Below, one piece after another: positions 26,292 through 34,740 of a stretch of 64,000 nucleotides of DNA (position 1 is its first letter; each line of letters opens with the position of its first letter). A model generated the notes under the pieces. The model saw only the letters and a list, made by a program, of their open reading frames with translations. It did not search any database and was not told where the DNA came from. Source of the DNA: Kosmotoga olearia TBF 19.5.1 (GTDB taxonomy: Bacteria > Thermotogota > Thermotogae > Petrotogales > Kosmotogaceae); assembly GCF_000023325.1 (NCBI RefSeq), contig NC_012785.1:1364001-1428000 (forward strand), in the 5' to 3' direction. The position numbers were made by a program, and so were the translations under genes.

Positions 26292-26852
26292 CTATTCTGC
26301 ATCTGTGCTTCTTTGAAATATCTTGCTAAGCTGAATGTCAATTAGGTCTAGTTCCTCATCAGATAATCTTCCAATAATGATTTTATTGTGGCGTACTCGT
26401 TTTATTCGCATCTTGCTTATGGATTTAATGTGCTTCAAATCTACATAACTTTGAGCTGAAAGGACAGGATTTGTCCCCACATAAACCAACCCGTCTATTT
26501 TTTTCGTGGTTCCCGAAGAATTGTAACTCCTAACAGGTGCTATTATTACGTTTTTCTCTTTCTTTGAGTTATTTTTTTCTAACACAATAGCAGGTCTAAA
26601 TCCTCCTAGTTCTGAACCAATATTGTATCCAAAATCAACCCACATTATGTGACCTTTCTTAAATCGAGGTAGTTTAGTTGGATCAAATACTGATTCTTGG
26701 ATTAGGTATTTTATGTATGCTTTCAACCACTTAAAAAGCGAGATATTCTGCTTATCATTATAAACTCCGAATAATATCATTACTTGCTTCCAGAATTCCG
26801 CAATTATGGATTTTAGTTCATCGCTTATTTTAACTGGATTCTCCAAGACCAA
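26292..26852 (-). CDS. MazF/PemK-family toxin with N-terminal extension
   Basis: 186 aa. The MazF fold begins near residue 63 with FKKGHIMWVDFGYNIGSE and FRPAIVLE, and continues through NVIIAPVRS to the C-terminal helix LDLIDIQLSKIF. MazF proteins are usually about 110-120 aa, so the first 60 residues are an extra helical extension, which may hold or replace antitoxin contacts. Family members cleave mRNA at short sites. No separate antitoxin gene is evident upstream; the TTG start follows GGAGGAG. HigBA lies directly upstream on the same strand. Confidence 0.8.
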   Translation of the reverse strand: MVLENPVKISDELKSIIAEFWKQVMILFGVYNDKQNISLFKWLKAYIKYLIQESVFDPTKLPRFKKGHIMWVDFGYNIGSELGGFRPAIVLEKNNSKKEKNVIIAPVRSYNSSGTTKKIDGLVYVGTNPVLSAQSYVDLKHIKSISKMRIKRVRHNKIIIGRLSDEELDLIDIQLSKIFQRSTDAE

Positions 26853-26931
26853 ATGCTCCTCCTTTCATAATGGAGAAATAGATGCCGTTTCATTGTTCTT
26901 TTCTTGTAAAACGGAGCCGGGTGAGAGCCTG

Positions 26932-28050
26932 CTATTTTTCTACATAATATTTCTCTGGTATTAGTTCACCAACTTTCTTTTTGAATCTGTTGAGGTTCTT
27001 TCTGGATAGTTTTCCGTAATGCTGCAATATTCCAACAACGAGTGCTGGATGTATTCTTAATTTTTTTGAACAGTGGTTTACCTTTACTTCTGATATGTAC
27101 CCGTAGCTGCCTTTGAAGTAGTCAAGAATTTGATCTCGTTTTAACCATTCACCGGCAATGTTATTCGCTTCTACTTCAGCTTCGTTGTCGCTTAAATCTG
27201 CAAGGTTATCGATGAATGGTTTTTCATCGTCCAGATGATGGTAGAGGATATGTGCGATTTCGTGAGCTACGGTAAACCAGAAGTTGTCAATCCTGTCGTA
27301 TCTTTTTGTGTAAACGATTACCGGACCATATTCATCTATATAAGAGGCACCGTCAATATAGGTTTTTTGTAAATGGGGAAGGACCATGAACCTAACACCG
27401 GTGTTTTCTAATTCTTCTAGAAATCGTTCTATACCTTCGGGATAAAGTGAGTATTCTGCGATCTGGCACGCCAACTCCTCTAGCTTTTCTTTATTATAGG
27501 CATAACCAGGATTTTTTTGCTTTGAAAGCTTTTTTGCCATTAAGAACCAGGTATATGCGTAAAAACCGTTGAAGTTTTGATGTGCTTCAGATCTTCTAAA
27601 TGCGGGGGCAAGATCTTTCTTTTGGAGTTTCTCTTTTAGTTCTTCAAGGTTCTTCACTCCGAAAAATTCCAAGATTGATTTTTTTACTTTTTCGAAGGAA
27701 CGGGAGTTATCTATCCAACCTCTTTTTTTCATTTCTCTTATTGGCAGGTATTGGTAAAGAATAGATCGGTCTTCGATCGCTTTGTTTTCTTCGGATTCCA
27801 GATTTTCGATCCTTGATCTATACATGTTGTATAAATTCAACCAGGTATTCGGAGTACCACCTATGGCTTTGCTTAATTTAACGGCAAGTTCAAAGGTTAT
27901 GGGTGTTTTATCTTGTATCAATAGGTTTACGGTTTTTAAAGAAACGCCCATGACCTCAGCGAGATCCTGCTGAGTCCAGCCAAGGTATTCAATTTCATCT
28001 TTAATGTGTTTTCCAGGACCTATGATTTTTCCTGGTCTAATTTCACCCAT
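26932..28050 (-). CDS. HigA-like antitoxin fused to an ImmA/IrrE metallopeptidase domain
   Basis: About 372 aa. Residues 1-90 form a HigA-type XRE helix-turn-helix (WTQQDLAEVMGVSLKTVNLL, then TPNTWLNLYNMY). The C-terminal part carries a zinc peptidase motif TVAHEIAHILYHH (about 272), as in ImmA/IrrE proteins. The ATG at 28050 has AAAGGTGAG upstream; a GTG lies 9 bases earlier. It follows the HigB-like toxin by 11 bases. The peptidase domain suggests regulated proteolysis of a partner or of itself. Confidence 0.88.
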   Translation of the reverse strand: MGEIRPGKIIGPGKHIKDEIEYLGWTQQDLAEVMGVSLKTVNLLIQDKTPITFELAVKLSKAIGGTPNTWLNLYNMYRSRIENLESEENKAIEDRSILYQYLPIREMKKRGWIDNSRSFEKVKKSILEFFGVKNLEELKEKLQKKDLAPAFRRSEAHQNFNGFYAYTWFLMAKKLSKQKNPGYAYNKEKLEELACQIAEYSLYPEGIERFLEELENTGVRFMVLPHLQKTYIDGASYIDEYGPVIVYTKRYDRIDNFWFTVAHEIAHILYHHLDDEKPFIDNLADLSDNEAEVEANNIAGEWLKRDQILDYFKGSYGYISEVKVNHCSKKLRIHPALVVGILQHYGKLSRKNLNRFKKKVGELIPEKYYVEK

Positions 28051-28061
28051 GATTCTCACCT

Positions 28062-28373
28062 TTATTCATAGTGTTTTGAAATTTCGTCGATTCCAAATAT
28101 TCCGATTGTATGTTTATTGTCTATCCACTCAATCTCAATTTCTAGCCGATATTTTTTGTTGAGCCTTATCGAATATCTGCTATTATAACCAGCGAGTTTC
28201 TCGAATTTATAGCTTCTTCTGCTGCGTATAGCTGCTATCGTGTCTGCCGCTTTGATAAAGTCAACTACCTCAATGTATTTGTCTATTAGATATTGAGGTA
28301 GAGGGTATTTTTTATTTTTCTTGGCTTCTTTATAGAGTTTTTCAAGGTGTTTTTTCAGGAAAATTGTTTCCAA
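28062..28373 (-). CDS. HigB-like toxin (RelE superfamily)
   Basis: About 103 aa. The features are those of the HigB/plasmid maintenance killer group: helices at the N-terminus, IRSRRSYKFEKLAGYNSRYS in the middle and RLNKKYRLEIEIEW towards the end, then IFGIDEISKHYE. HigB toxins cleave mRNA on the ribosome. The TTG at 28373 follows GGAGG by 7 bases and is a better start than the upstream frame opening. The toxin precedes the antitoxin, the usual order for higBA. Confidence 0.88.
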   Translation of the reverse strand: METIFLKKHLEKLYKEAKKNKKYPLPQYLIDKYIEVVDFIKAADTIAAIRSRRSYKFEKLAGYNSRYSIRLNKKYRLEIEIEWIDNKHTIGIFGIDEISKHYE

Positions 28374-28509
28374 TTGACTGCCTCCTGAGTAATGCACTTA
28401 TATTTTACACTTATAAGGTAAAAATGTCAAACCTATTGTTACTTACTACGTATAATTATGAAAACAGATAATGCTCATTCATAATCTACATCTATACATT
28501 ATTATACCA

Positions 28510-28956
28510 TGCTTTTGCTTCGTCTAAGCCGCTGCGCAGCGATTTAAAACGTTGTGGGTTGTGCGTGACAATCGAGAAACCGAGAAGGCGAGAGTCCGGA
28601 GGGCCGCTACGCGGCGGAAGAGCTGAGCTGCGCTCAGGAGGCTCACGACGTTGACGCTCACGAGGTTGAGGCTTGCAGAGGCTGATGAAATCCGAGAATC
28701 CGAGAGTCCGAGAGTCCGAGAAAAAACAAGACGCTTGCGAGGCTGTCAGCTGGTGGAGCGACGCTCACGAGGTTGAGGCTTGCGGACGCTGATTAAATCC
28801 GAGAATCCGAGAATCCGAGAGTCCGAGAAAAAACAAGACGCTCGCGAGGCTGTCAGCTGGTGGAGCGACGCTCGAAGACTGAGGCTTGCGGACGCTGAAT
28901 AAAAGCCGAGAATCCGAGAATCCGAGATCCGGTAAGCACGCTAGCGCGTGGGTAAG
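28510..28956 (+). repeat. composite repeat of palindromes and purine tracts
   Basis: Contains GCCGCTGCGCAGCG-type hairpins, repeated GACGCTTGCGAGGCTG and GTCAGCTGGTGGAGCGACGC blocks, and four GAGAATCCGAGAGTCC-type tracts of 8-bp period. It ends in the hairpin CACGCTAGCGCGTG followed by GGTAAG, where intron copy A begins. There are no 21-bp hairpin arrays here and no supported gene. Confidence 0.8.
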
Positions 28957-30950
28957 GTGTGCCCGGCATGACATACAACTATAGGGTGAAAGTCCCGAAT
29001 GTGGGGAGTGAAATAAGCATTAGCTGAGGGCAAGGGTGTCACTGGTAACGGTGAATCTGAAGGAAGCCTAAGGCAAAATCCGGAACTGAACGAAAGTGAA
29101 CCAGTGTTGGCCGGTAGAGAGGGTAACCTTGCCTTACATGGGGAAGCCCAAGCTCCAACTCTACAGGTTGGGATGGCAGGATTCGGATGAAAGCTGTATG
29201 TCTTACCCGGGGAAGTCCTCACTCGTCCCAGAAATGGGTAAGCCGGAACAAGGGGAAACCCAAGGACCGGTAAAGCGGAGGAGGATGGCAGACGAACCCG
29301 TAGTAGTGTAGAACCTCTCTGAAAGGAGAAGGGACCATCGCCTTGAGCGATGGGGGTAACAGGAACCGAAAGGGCCTGTTACTTGCGAAGGGGGGAAGGG
29401 TTGAGAAAATGGCACAAAGGGAAGTGAGTATAACAGGAGCCCGTAACGGAGGCTGAAATGCTAACGACGGTTGAAAATAACCGGGGCAGGTAAGTAACCA
29501 TTGCAAAGATAGGAAGATTCCCGGGAGGGTAAAGAATCCAATCTTTGGATGGAAGAAGAAACCGATTCTGTTATATGCGACTTATCTGGAAGGCCATACA
29601 GGAGGTAACATGAGGAAGTACTACAGTCTTATTGACAAAGTTTATCTGGAATCGAACCTGGCCAAAGCATATCACAAGGTGCGAAGAAACAACGGAGCAC
29701 CCGGGATAGATGGAGTAACGGTTCAGGAGTATGGAGAAAACCTTCTGGAAAGGATCAAGAAACTCAGCGAAAAGTTGCGTAAAGGAGAATACCGGCCTTC
29801 ACCGGTAAAAAGGGTGGAAATCCCGAAAGGAAATGGGAAGACACGTATGCTCGGGATACCAACGGTAGAGGATCGGATAGTACAACAATCGCTGAAAGAA
29901 ATAATGGAACCAATCTTTGAGGAAGGATTTCATCCTTCAAGTTATGGATACAGGAAAGGAAGGAATCCACACCAAGCAGTAGAAAAAGCCTATGCTTTCG
30001 CGTGCAAATACAAAATGAAATACGTGGTCCAGTTAGACCTTAGCCAATGCTTTGACACCTTAGACCACGAAAAGATAATAGACGCAGTAGCGGAAAGAAT
30101 AAGCGATGGCAAAATATTGAGATTAATAAGAAGTTTCCTCAAAAGTGGAGTCATAACGGACCAATACCAACCCAGTGAGATGGGAAGTCCACAGGGCGGA
30201 GTAATAAGCCCCTTGTTAGCCAACATCTATCTGAACAAATTTGACCAGAAAATGATGGCCAGAGGAATAAGGATAGTGAGATATGCAGACGACATACTAA
30301 TCTTCGCAAAGAGCTACAAAAGCGCGGAAAAATACCTAAAAATAGCTATCCGGATACTGGAAAAAGAGCTGAAATTGAAGGTCAACAAAGAAAAGACGAG
30401 AATAACCACGATAGATGATGGAATCGAATTCCTTGGATTTACCATACAAAAAGGCAAAATACGAATCCAGGAAAAGAAAATAAAAAGGTTCAAAGCGAAA
30501 GTAAAAACACTCACCCGGAGAAACCAATGTACACCGATTGGAGAGATAATAAAACGGCTAAACCAATTGCTGAGAGGCTTCAGCAATTACTACAAAATAA
30601 TCGATTGGGTGGGAGTATTCAAAGGCCTCATGGGTTGGATAAGAAGGAGATTGAGAGCCATAATCCTGCGACAATGGAAGACGACAAAGAAACTATGCAG
30701 GGTGATGAGACAAAAAGGATACAGAGGCGAAATATCTGGAATAAGGATGAACAAATGGAGAAGCTCTCAATCCCGGTTGGTCAGTAGGCTACTGCCGAAC
30801 AAGTATTTCCAGAAGATAGGGCTGTATGATATGAAGCTTTCGCATGTACCACTGTCGGAGAATCCGATACTCAATCCATGAGCCGTGTACGTTGGCCCGT
30901 ACGCACGGTTCTGTGAGAGGACGGGGGGCAATGCCCCTCTCCTACTCGAT
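28957..30950 (+). mobile_element. group II intron with maturase, copy A (1,994 bp)
   Basis: It starts GTGTGCCCGGC, fitting the GUGYG 5' consensus, and has typical domain I sequence including AGGGTGAAAGTCCC. Domain V is near 30881-30912 (GAGCCGTGTACG pairing with CGTACGCACGGTTC) and domain VI runs into CTCCTACTCGAT at the 3' end. The boundary is supported by empty sites elsewhere: GGTAAG/CTTGGCT also occurs uninterrupted near 20050-20065. Copy C has the same length and appears identical. Insertion 6 nt after a hairpin points to group IIC-like targeting. Confidence 0.93.
29610..30881 (+). CDS. ltrA: group II intron reverse transcriptase/maturase, copy A
   Basis: 423 aa. RT motifs run from NNGAPGIDGVTVQEYG and RMLGIPTVEDRIVQQ through QLDLSQCFDTLDH and GSPQGGVISPLLANIYL to the catalytic YADDILIF (about 224). 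The maturase domain X follows (LLRGFSNYYKI, WIRRRLRAIILRQWK). There is no C-terminal HNH endonuclease, as in group IIC proteins, which are of similar length. The ATG follows AGGAGGTAAC. The protein splices its host RNA and copies it into new sites. Confidence 0.95.
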   Translation: MRKYYSLIDKVYLESNLAKAYHKVRRNNGAPGIDGVTVQEYGENLLERIKKLSEKLRKGEYRPSPVKRVEIPKGNGKTRMLGIPTVEDRIVQQSLKEIMEPIFEEGFHPSSYGYRKGRNPHQAVEKAYAFACKYKMKYVVQLDLSQCFDTLDHEKIIDAVAERISDGKILRLIRSFLKSGVITDQYQPSEMGSPQGGVISPLLANIYLNKFDQKMMARGIRIVRYADDILIFAKSYKSAEKYLKIAIRILEKELKLKVNKEKTRITTIDDGIEFLGFTIQKGKIRIQEKKIKRFKAKVKTLTRRNQCTPIGEIIKRLNQLLRGFSNYYKIIDWVGVFKGLMGWIRRRLRAIILRQWKTTKKLCRVMRQKGYRGEISGIRMNKWRSSQSRLVSRLLPNKYFQKIGLYDMKLSHVPLSENPILNP

Positions 30951-31342
30951 CTTGGCTGCGCCGGGGGTGAGCCTAGCTTCGCTAGGGGTAAGCCTGACGA
31001 AGTCAGGGGGGGACACATTTTCGTTGTCGGTCGTACGCGAGATTGGAAAAATTGAGATTCGGAGACTGAGACAGGGATAAGAGGATTAATACGTTAAAGG
31101 AAAACTCTGATGAGTTATGGTGGCGGTGGGCAGGATCAAGCTGTCGACTTTGCGGGTATGATTAGATGTTTTAGGAATATGGCATCGCCACTGCGAATCG
31201 AACCCTGACCTTTGGACTGAGAATCCGATTGGGTATAGGACAGATTCTCCTTTTTATGATACGGGTAATTTTTTTAGTCTGCATAGATGACTGAGAACCG
31301 AGAATTCGAGAGGACGAGAGGGAAGCCGGTACGCTGATTGAA
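30951..31342. repeat. intron 3' flank: hairpins and non-coding DNA
   Basis: The first 60 bases contain hairpins of the GTAAGC type (CTTGGCTGCGCCGGGGG remnants, CCTAGCTTCGCTAGG, CCTGACGAAGTCAGG). The rest is unremarkable, with a tRNA-like stretch that I rejected and a purine tract near 31293. No gene is supported. Confidence 0.6.
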
Positions 31343-31374
31343 ATGTATGTTATAATGTATGTGAATATGTATGT
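31343..31374 (+). promoter_or_regulatory. promoter with three ATGTATGT boxes at 12-bp spacing
   Basis: ATGTATGT occurs at 31343, 31355 and 31367, exactly 12 bp apart, and TATAAT (31351-31356) lies between and partly under the boxes. The start codon of the antitoxin gene is about 40 bases on. Phd-type antitoxins repress their own promoters cooperatively at repeated sites, so these are good operator candidates. Confidence 0.75.
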
Positions 31375-31414
31375 TGTTATGTAGTAAAAGGTCTCGAGAA
31401 TGGAGGTGAGTAAT

Positions 31415-31690
31415 GTGAAATTTATTCCCTCGAGGGATTTGAGGAATAATCCTTCAAGGTTATGGAAGATTCTTGAGGATGATGAAATTGTAATAACTTC
31501 AAAGGGAAAGCCAAAGGCGATAATGATAAAGGCTGGTGATGATGTAGAAGAGTTGTTGAAATTAATAGACCAGGCTTTGGCTCAATTTGCTGTGGAGAAA
31601 ATGAGACTCGGTTCCCTGGCATCGGGAAGGTCAAAGTTGAGCGATAAAGAGATTGAAGAAGAAATAAGAAAGGCAAGGCGAGAGCTTTGA
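31415..31690 (+). CDS. Phd/YefM-type antitoxin
   Basis: About 91 aa. The N-terminal half is a Phd-like fold: VKFIPSRDLRNNPSRLW, then DEIVITSKGKPKAIMI. The C-terminal half is a charged tail that would wrap the toxin (DKEIEEEIRKARREL). I chose GTG 31415, which follows GGAGGTGAG, over the ATG at 31400 that overlaps that ribosome binding site. The stop overlaps the start of the PIN toxin. Confidence 0.88.
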   Translation: MKFIPSRDLRNNPSRLWKILEDDEIVITSKGKPKAIMIKAGDDVEELLKLIDQALAQFAVEKMRLGSLASGRSKLSDKEIEEEIRKARREL

Positions 31691-32073
31691 AGGTCGTTAT
31701 TGACACAAATGTACTCGTTTCTGCCTTACTTAAGCCTTACAGTAAGCCTGCCACGATCTTGAATATGATAATTGCCGGTCAAATTGTTCCTTGCTTTGAT
31801 GCCAGGATATTTAACGAATATGAACATGTGCTTTTGAGAAAAAAGTTTGGTTTTGATCCATCGCTCGTAGAAATATTTCTTCGATATTTGAAACGGCATG
31901 GAATTTTCGTTACACCTAAACCCCTAGATCCAGTGCTTCCTGATCCTTACGATCTTCCTTTCTATGAAGTTGCGGCCTCCGCTGGTGCCGTAATCATTAC
32001 CGGAAATAAAAAACATTTTCCTGTTGATGATGTTGAAGTTTTTTCGCCTGACGAATTTTTGCGCCGGGAGTAA
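31687..32073 (+). CDS. PIN-domain toxin
   Basis: 128 aa of the PIN ribonuclease family (COG1569-like). Acidic residues appear in VVIDTNVLVSALL (start), NEYEHVLLRKKF, LPDPYDLPFYEVAASAGA and IITGNKKHFP. Its TTG start overlaps the antitoxin stop by 4 bases, which couples the two. PIN toxins are metal-dependent RNases. It ends 14 bases before GTAAGCACTCCTTCGGAGTG, the empty form of the insertion site of intron copy C. Confidence 0.88.
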   Translation: MKVVIDTNVLVSALLKPYSKPATILNMIIAGQIVPCFDARIFNEYEHVLLRKKFGFDPSLVEIFLRYLKRHGIFVTPKPLDPVLPDPYDLPFYEVAASAGAVIITGNKKHFPVDDVEVFSPDEFLRRE

Positions 32074-32374
32074 GCACTCCTTCGGAGTGGGGGAATAATA
32101 GACGCTTGCGAGGCTGTCAGCTGGTGGAGCGACGCTCACGAGGTTGAGGCTTGCGGACGCTGATAAAAAGCTGAGAATCGAGATCCGAGAACCGAGAGGG
32201 CCGCTGTGCGGCAGATACGAATCCCTTCGGGATTGATCCGAACTCTTTCAGAGTTGTCACGAACTCCTGCGGAGTTGATTCGAACCACTTCGTGGTTGGT
32301 ACGAACTGCTTTGCAGTTGAAAAAGCCGTCATTCTGGAGATGTTTAATCCAGAATCTGGTTTTCTAAAGTACGA
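32066..32374 (+). repeat. composite repeat with 5-unit hairpin array (32220-32318)
   Basis: It starts with GTAAGCACTCCTTCGGAGTG followed by the GACGCTTGCGAGGCTG and GCGACGCTCACGAGG blocks. The array has starts at 32220, 32241, 32262, 32283 and 32304, exactly 21 bp apart, with stems AATCCC, AACTCT, AACTCC, AACCAC and AACTGC. A GTCATTCTGGAGATG-type stretch and the GATCCTGAATC palindrome follow and lead into the AbiE duplication. Confidence 0.92.
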
Positions 32375-32477
32375 GATCCTGAATCAAGTTCATGATGACG
32401 AAGCGGCTGGAGTGTAGAAAGTCCAAAAACTATCAACTAACAACTAATAATTGAATTAGATGGGGAAAGGCGAAGCT

Positions 32478-33446
32478 TCAGGAATTGTGACGATTGTGTA
32501 GTAATACGTTTTTTGCTTTCCATATTAATTGGGGTTGTAGGTTGATCCTTTGTATAAGTTTAGTATCTTGAGTTAAGAGTTCAGGTACAATTTTGCCTTC
32601 GTTGTTGAGCAGCGATAGAAATTTTTCTTCGTTATCTTTAAGTGGAAAAACGGTCCTGACGATTTCTTTTGATGCGCTTACAATTTCGTTGATTAGTTCA
32701 TCGAAAGGTATTTTCAATTTGCTTTTGTTCAGTACTGGTAGCAGTTGCTTTTTGATCTCTTTCTTGTCAGGTACGAGATCTTTTTCGGAGATTTCCATTA
32801 AATTTTTTCTGTTCAATCCTATGTAAACAACAAACGCGATTTTTACTTTTTCCCAATCGATTTCACGAATATGGTTTTTGAGACTGTATAGGTCATAAAA
32901 ATCACGAGCTGCTTTTCTTGCAAGCATAGCGACAATTTTAGAAGCTAAAAGTTCGTTTGGGTGGAGAATGGGGACTTTTTGTGCTCTGTATGAGCCGATA
33001 TTTTTCGAATCCATTATTACCGGGTCAAATATTGGTATTCTGAATTGGTAGTTGATTTCGACCTTAAGATTTCCCCCGGTGCCCATAGCGCTTTCGTACC
33101 TTAAGGAATATGAAGTTGCAGCGTCTGTTTTTCGTGAGTTTCGAATTTTGAGTTCCAGGGTTTTGAATGTAGATTCAATGAAATGTTCAAAACCCGGCCG
33201 TTCGGCATTAAGTGATTTTCGATCGGGATCTCCTATGAAATTTAGATCAATGTCTACCGACAATCTTGGGATATCGAACAGAAAGAGGTTTAGAGCTGTT
33301 CCGCCCTTTAATACGAATTTTCCTTTTAACTCGGGCGTTTTGACAGCTTCATCAAGCCATGATAGAAGTATTAAGACCTTCTCAAGGATTTCAGGACGAT
33401 ATCCTGTATCTTCCGACAGTTTTTGCAGGGTTTCTCTGGAAAGCAA
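32478..33446 (-). CDS. AbiEii-type nucleotidyltransferase toxin, copy 2
   Basis: 322 aa, differing from copy 1 at about a dozen positions, nearly all between residues 120 and 220 (for example SILNLNELL becomes PILHPNELL and HEIDWKK becomes REIDWEK). The catalytic signatures VLKGGTALNLF and RLSVDIDLNF are unchanged, so it should be active. Same TTG start and spacing to the antitoxin as copy 1. The clustered differences suggest recombination with a third allele or gene conversion of the ends. Confidence 0.9.
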   Translation of the reverse strand: MLSRETLQKLSEDTGYRPEILEKVLILLSWLDEAVKTPELKGKFVLKGGTALNLFLFDIPRLSVDIDLNFIGDPDRKSLNAERPGFEHFIESTFKTLELKIRNSRKTDAATSYSLRYESAMGTGGNLKVEINYQFRIPIFDPVIMDSKNIGSYRAQKVPILHPNELLASKIVAMLARKAARDFYDLYSLKNHIREIDWEKVKIAFVVYIGLNRKNLMEISEKDLVPDKKEIKKQLLPVLNKSKLKIPFDELINEIVSASKEIVRTVFPLKDNEEKFLSLLNNEGKIVPELLTQDTKLIQRINLQPQLIWKAKNVLLHNRHNS

Positions 33447-33449
33447 GAT

Positions 33450-34250
33450 TTATTCCTCCCATTCGAGTTCTAACAATGATTCCGGGATTGCCAGGTTCCA
33501 TTTTTTGGAAACTCGTGTCTTTTCCCTTCTTGAACGATCTAAGTAATGTATTGATTTTGGTTTCAATTTTTCGATTTCATGGAGAAGAGAGCTTTCAACG
33601 TTGAATGTTTTGCGATGGGTTTCAAGAAAGAATCCCACTTTTGCTGCTGTTGTGGAATTTTCTAAGAGCTTCAAGTATTCAAGTAGCACTCTCATATCGA
33701 GAAATTCGGTCATTTCCAGAGAACGCCATACTTCTTCGATGCCTCCACTAAGGTCCGGTCTATCAAGCATGTCAACGAATGTTCTTTCACGACAGGTAAT
33801 ACGTACCTTTAGTCCCTGGATATCTATCTCCTTTACACCGTAATTAACTTTCTTTTTTTTCAAAAGGGTGGTTGGTGGTTTGACCGGTTTGTAATATATA
33901 TCCCTGAACTCAAAAGGCTTGATGTTTCTATTTGTAATGAAGGTTCTTACGTTATGTATTGAATAAGCACTCCCATAATATTCTTGGGCAGTGTGATAAG
34001 CCAGAATCGAGTCTGAAGTTCGTTTGCCTGCTACCAAAAAAGGGTTGGGAGAGAAGTTTTCTGGATTAGCATTAGCCGGGACACTGGCATAGAGACTTCT
34101 ACATATTTTGATAATCCTTCCTTGCTTTAAGTGATAGTTTAGAAGAAGGTAATAGTTTTTTTCTGCCTTTGATTTCCAGCTTTTGAGATATTCTTTTAGT
34201 TCTGTTGTGGTAAAAACTGGATAGCTAGCGAAAAAGGAATCAAGTTTCAT
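33450..34250 (-). CDS. AbiEi-type antitoxin and autorepressor, copy 2
   Basis: Differs from copy 1 at only about two residues (F to L in the VLFEYLKLL segment, K to R in SRKEK), so each antitoxin probably neutralises both toxins. The winged-helix part and the TCRERTFVDMLDR segment are intact. Start by analogy with copy 1 at the ATG 6 bases after AAAAAGGTG; an in-frame GTG lies at 34259. Confidence 0.88.
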   Translation of the reverse strand: MKLDSFFASYPVFTTTELKEYLKSWKSKAEKNYYLLLNYHLKQGRIIKICRSLYASVPANANPENFSPNPFLVAGKRTSDSILAYHTAQEYYGSAYSIHNVRTFITNRNIKPFEFRDIYYKPVKPPTTLLKKKKVNYGVKEIDIQGLKVRITCRERTFVDMLDRPDLSGGIEEVWRSLEMTEFLDMRVLLEYLKLLENSTTAAKVGFFLETHRKTFNVESSLLHEIEKLKPKSIHYLDRSRREKTRVSKKWNLAIPESLLELEWEE

Positions 34251-34263
34251 AGACATCACCTTT

Positions 34264-34320
34264 TTGACAATGTGGAGCGTAATATATAGTATTATTATAT
34301 ATTTTGGTGGTCATTGTCAA
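34264..34320 (-). promoter_or_regulatory. AbiE promoter and inverted repeat operators, copy 2
   Basis: TTGACAATG (34264-34272) and CATTGTCAA (34312-34320) are retained exactly. The sequence between differs from copy 1 at two bases (GGTGGTC against GGCGATC), both outside the arms and the -10 box. Conservation supports a role in binding. Confidence 0.8.
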
Positions 34321-34356
34321 GTGGTGCTGGGAACCAGCGGAGCTGTGCGCTGCGAG

Positions 34357-34740
34357 GCAGTGGCTATGCTGAGCTTCGCTGATGAAGTGCTGGACTACGT
34401 CCAGGAGGCTCACGACGTTGACGCTCACGAGGTTGAGGCTTGCGGACGCTGATGAAAAGCCGAGAATCGAGATCCGAGAGTCCGAGAAAAAACAGGACGC
34501 TTGCGAGGCTGTCAGCTGATGGAGCGACGCTCGAAGACTGAGGCTTGCGGACGCTGATAAAAAGCTGAGAATCCGAGATCCGAGGAGGAGGCGAAAGAAC
34601 TGCTGCGCAGTTGACATGCGCCTTTGGCGGATAGAAAATATAGGATTTAGGGTTTAGAAAAAGAGACGAACAACCTACAACCAACGACCTACAACGATGA
34701 TGGGCACGTTATGCGTTGCGAGCTGGTGTTCGGGCTATAC
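34357..34740 (+). repeat. composite repeat, no 21-bp array
   Basis: Blocks include CTGAGCTTCGCTGATG, CTGGACTACGTCCAGG, the GACGCTCACGAGG and GCGACGCTCGAAGACTGAGG blocks, GAGAATCC tracts and a single AACTGCtgcGCAGTT hairpin near 34599. Near 34672-34697 the TTGTNGG tract occurs in the reverse orientation. No gene is supported. Confidence 0.75.

Larger units (their letters stand above)
32375..34356 (-). repeat. AbiE module duplication, copy 2
   Basis: Second copy of the 18041-20022 segment in the same orientation. Differences are few and concentrated in the middle of the toxin gene; the antitoxin gene, promoter and operators are nearly unchanged. Confidence 0.9.

Noticed and set aside
28957-30950. 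Diversity-generating retroelement (RT plus four-helix-bundle Avd-like proteins nearby).
   Set aside because: The RT sits inside a full group II intron with domains V and VI, and I see no template/variable repeat pair or target protein.
31183-31231. tRNA-like 3' half on the minus strand (GGTTCGATTC and a possible anticodon arm).
   Set aside because: The T-stem bases do not pair (CAGGG against CGCAG), no acceptor or D arm can be placed and no CCA follows. At most a decayed tRNA fragment.
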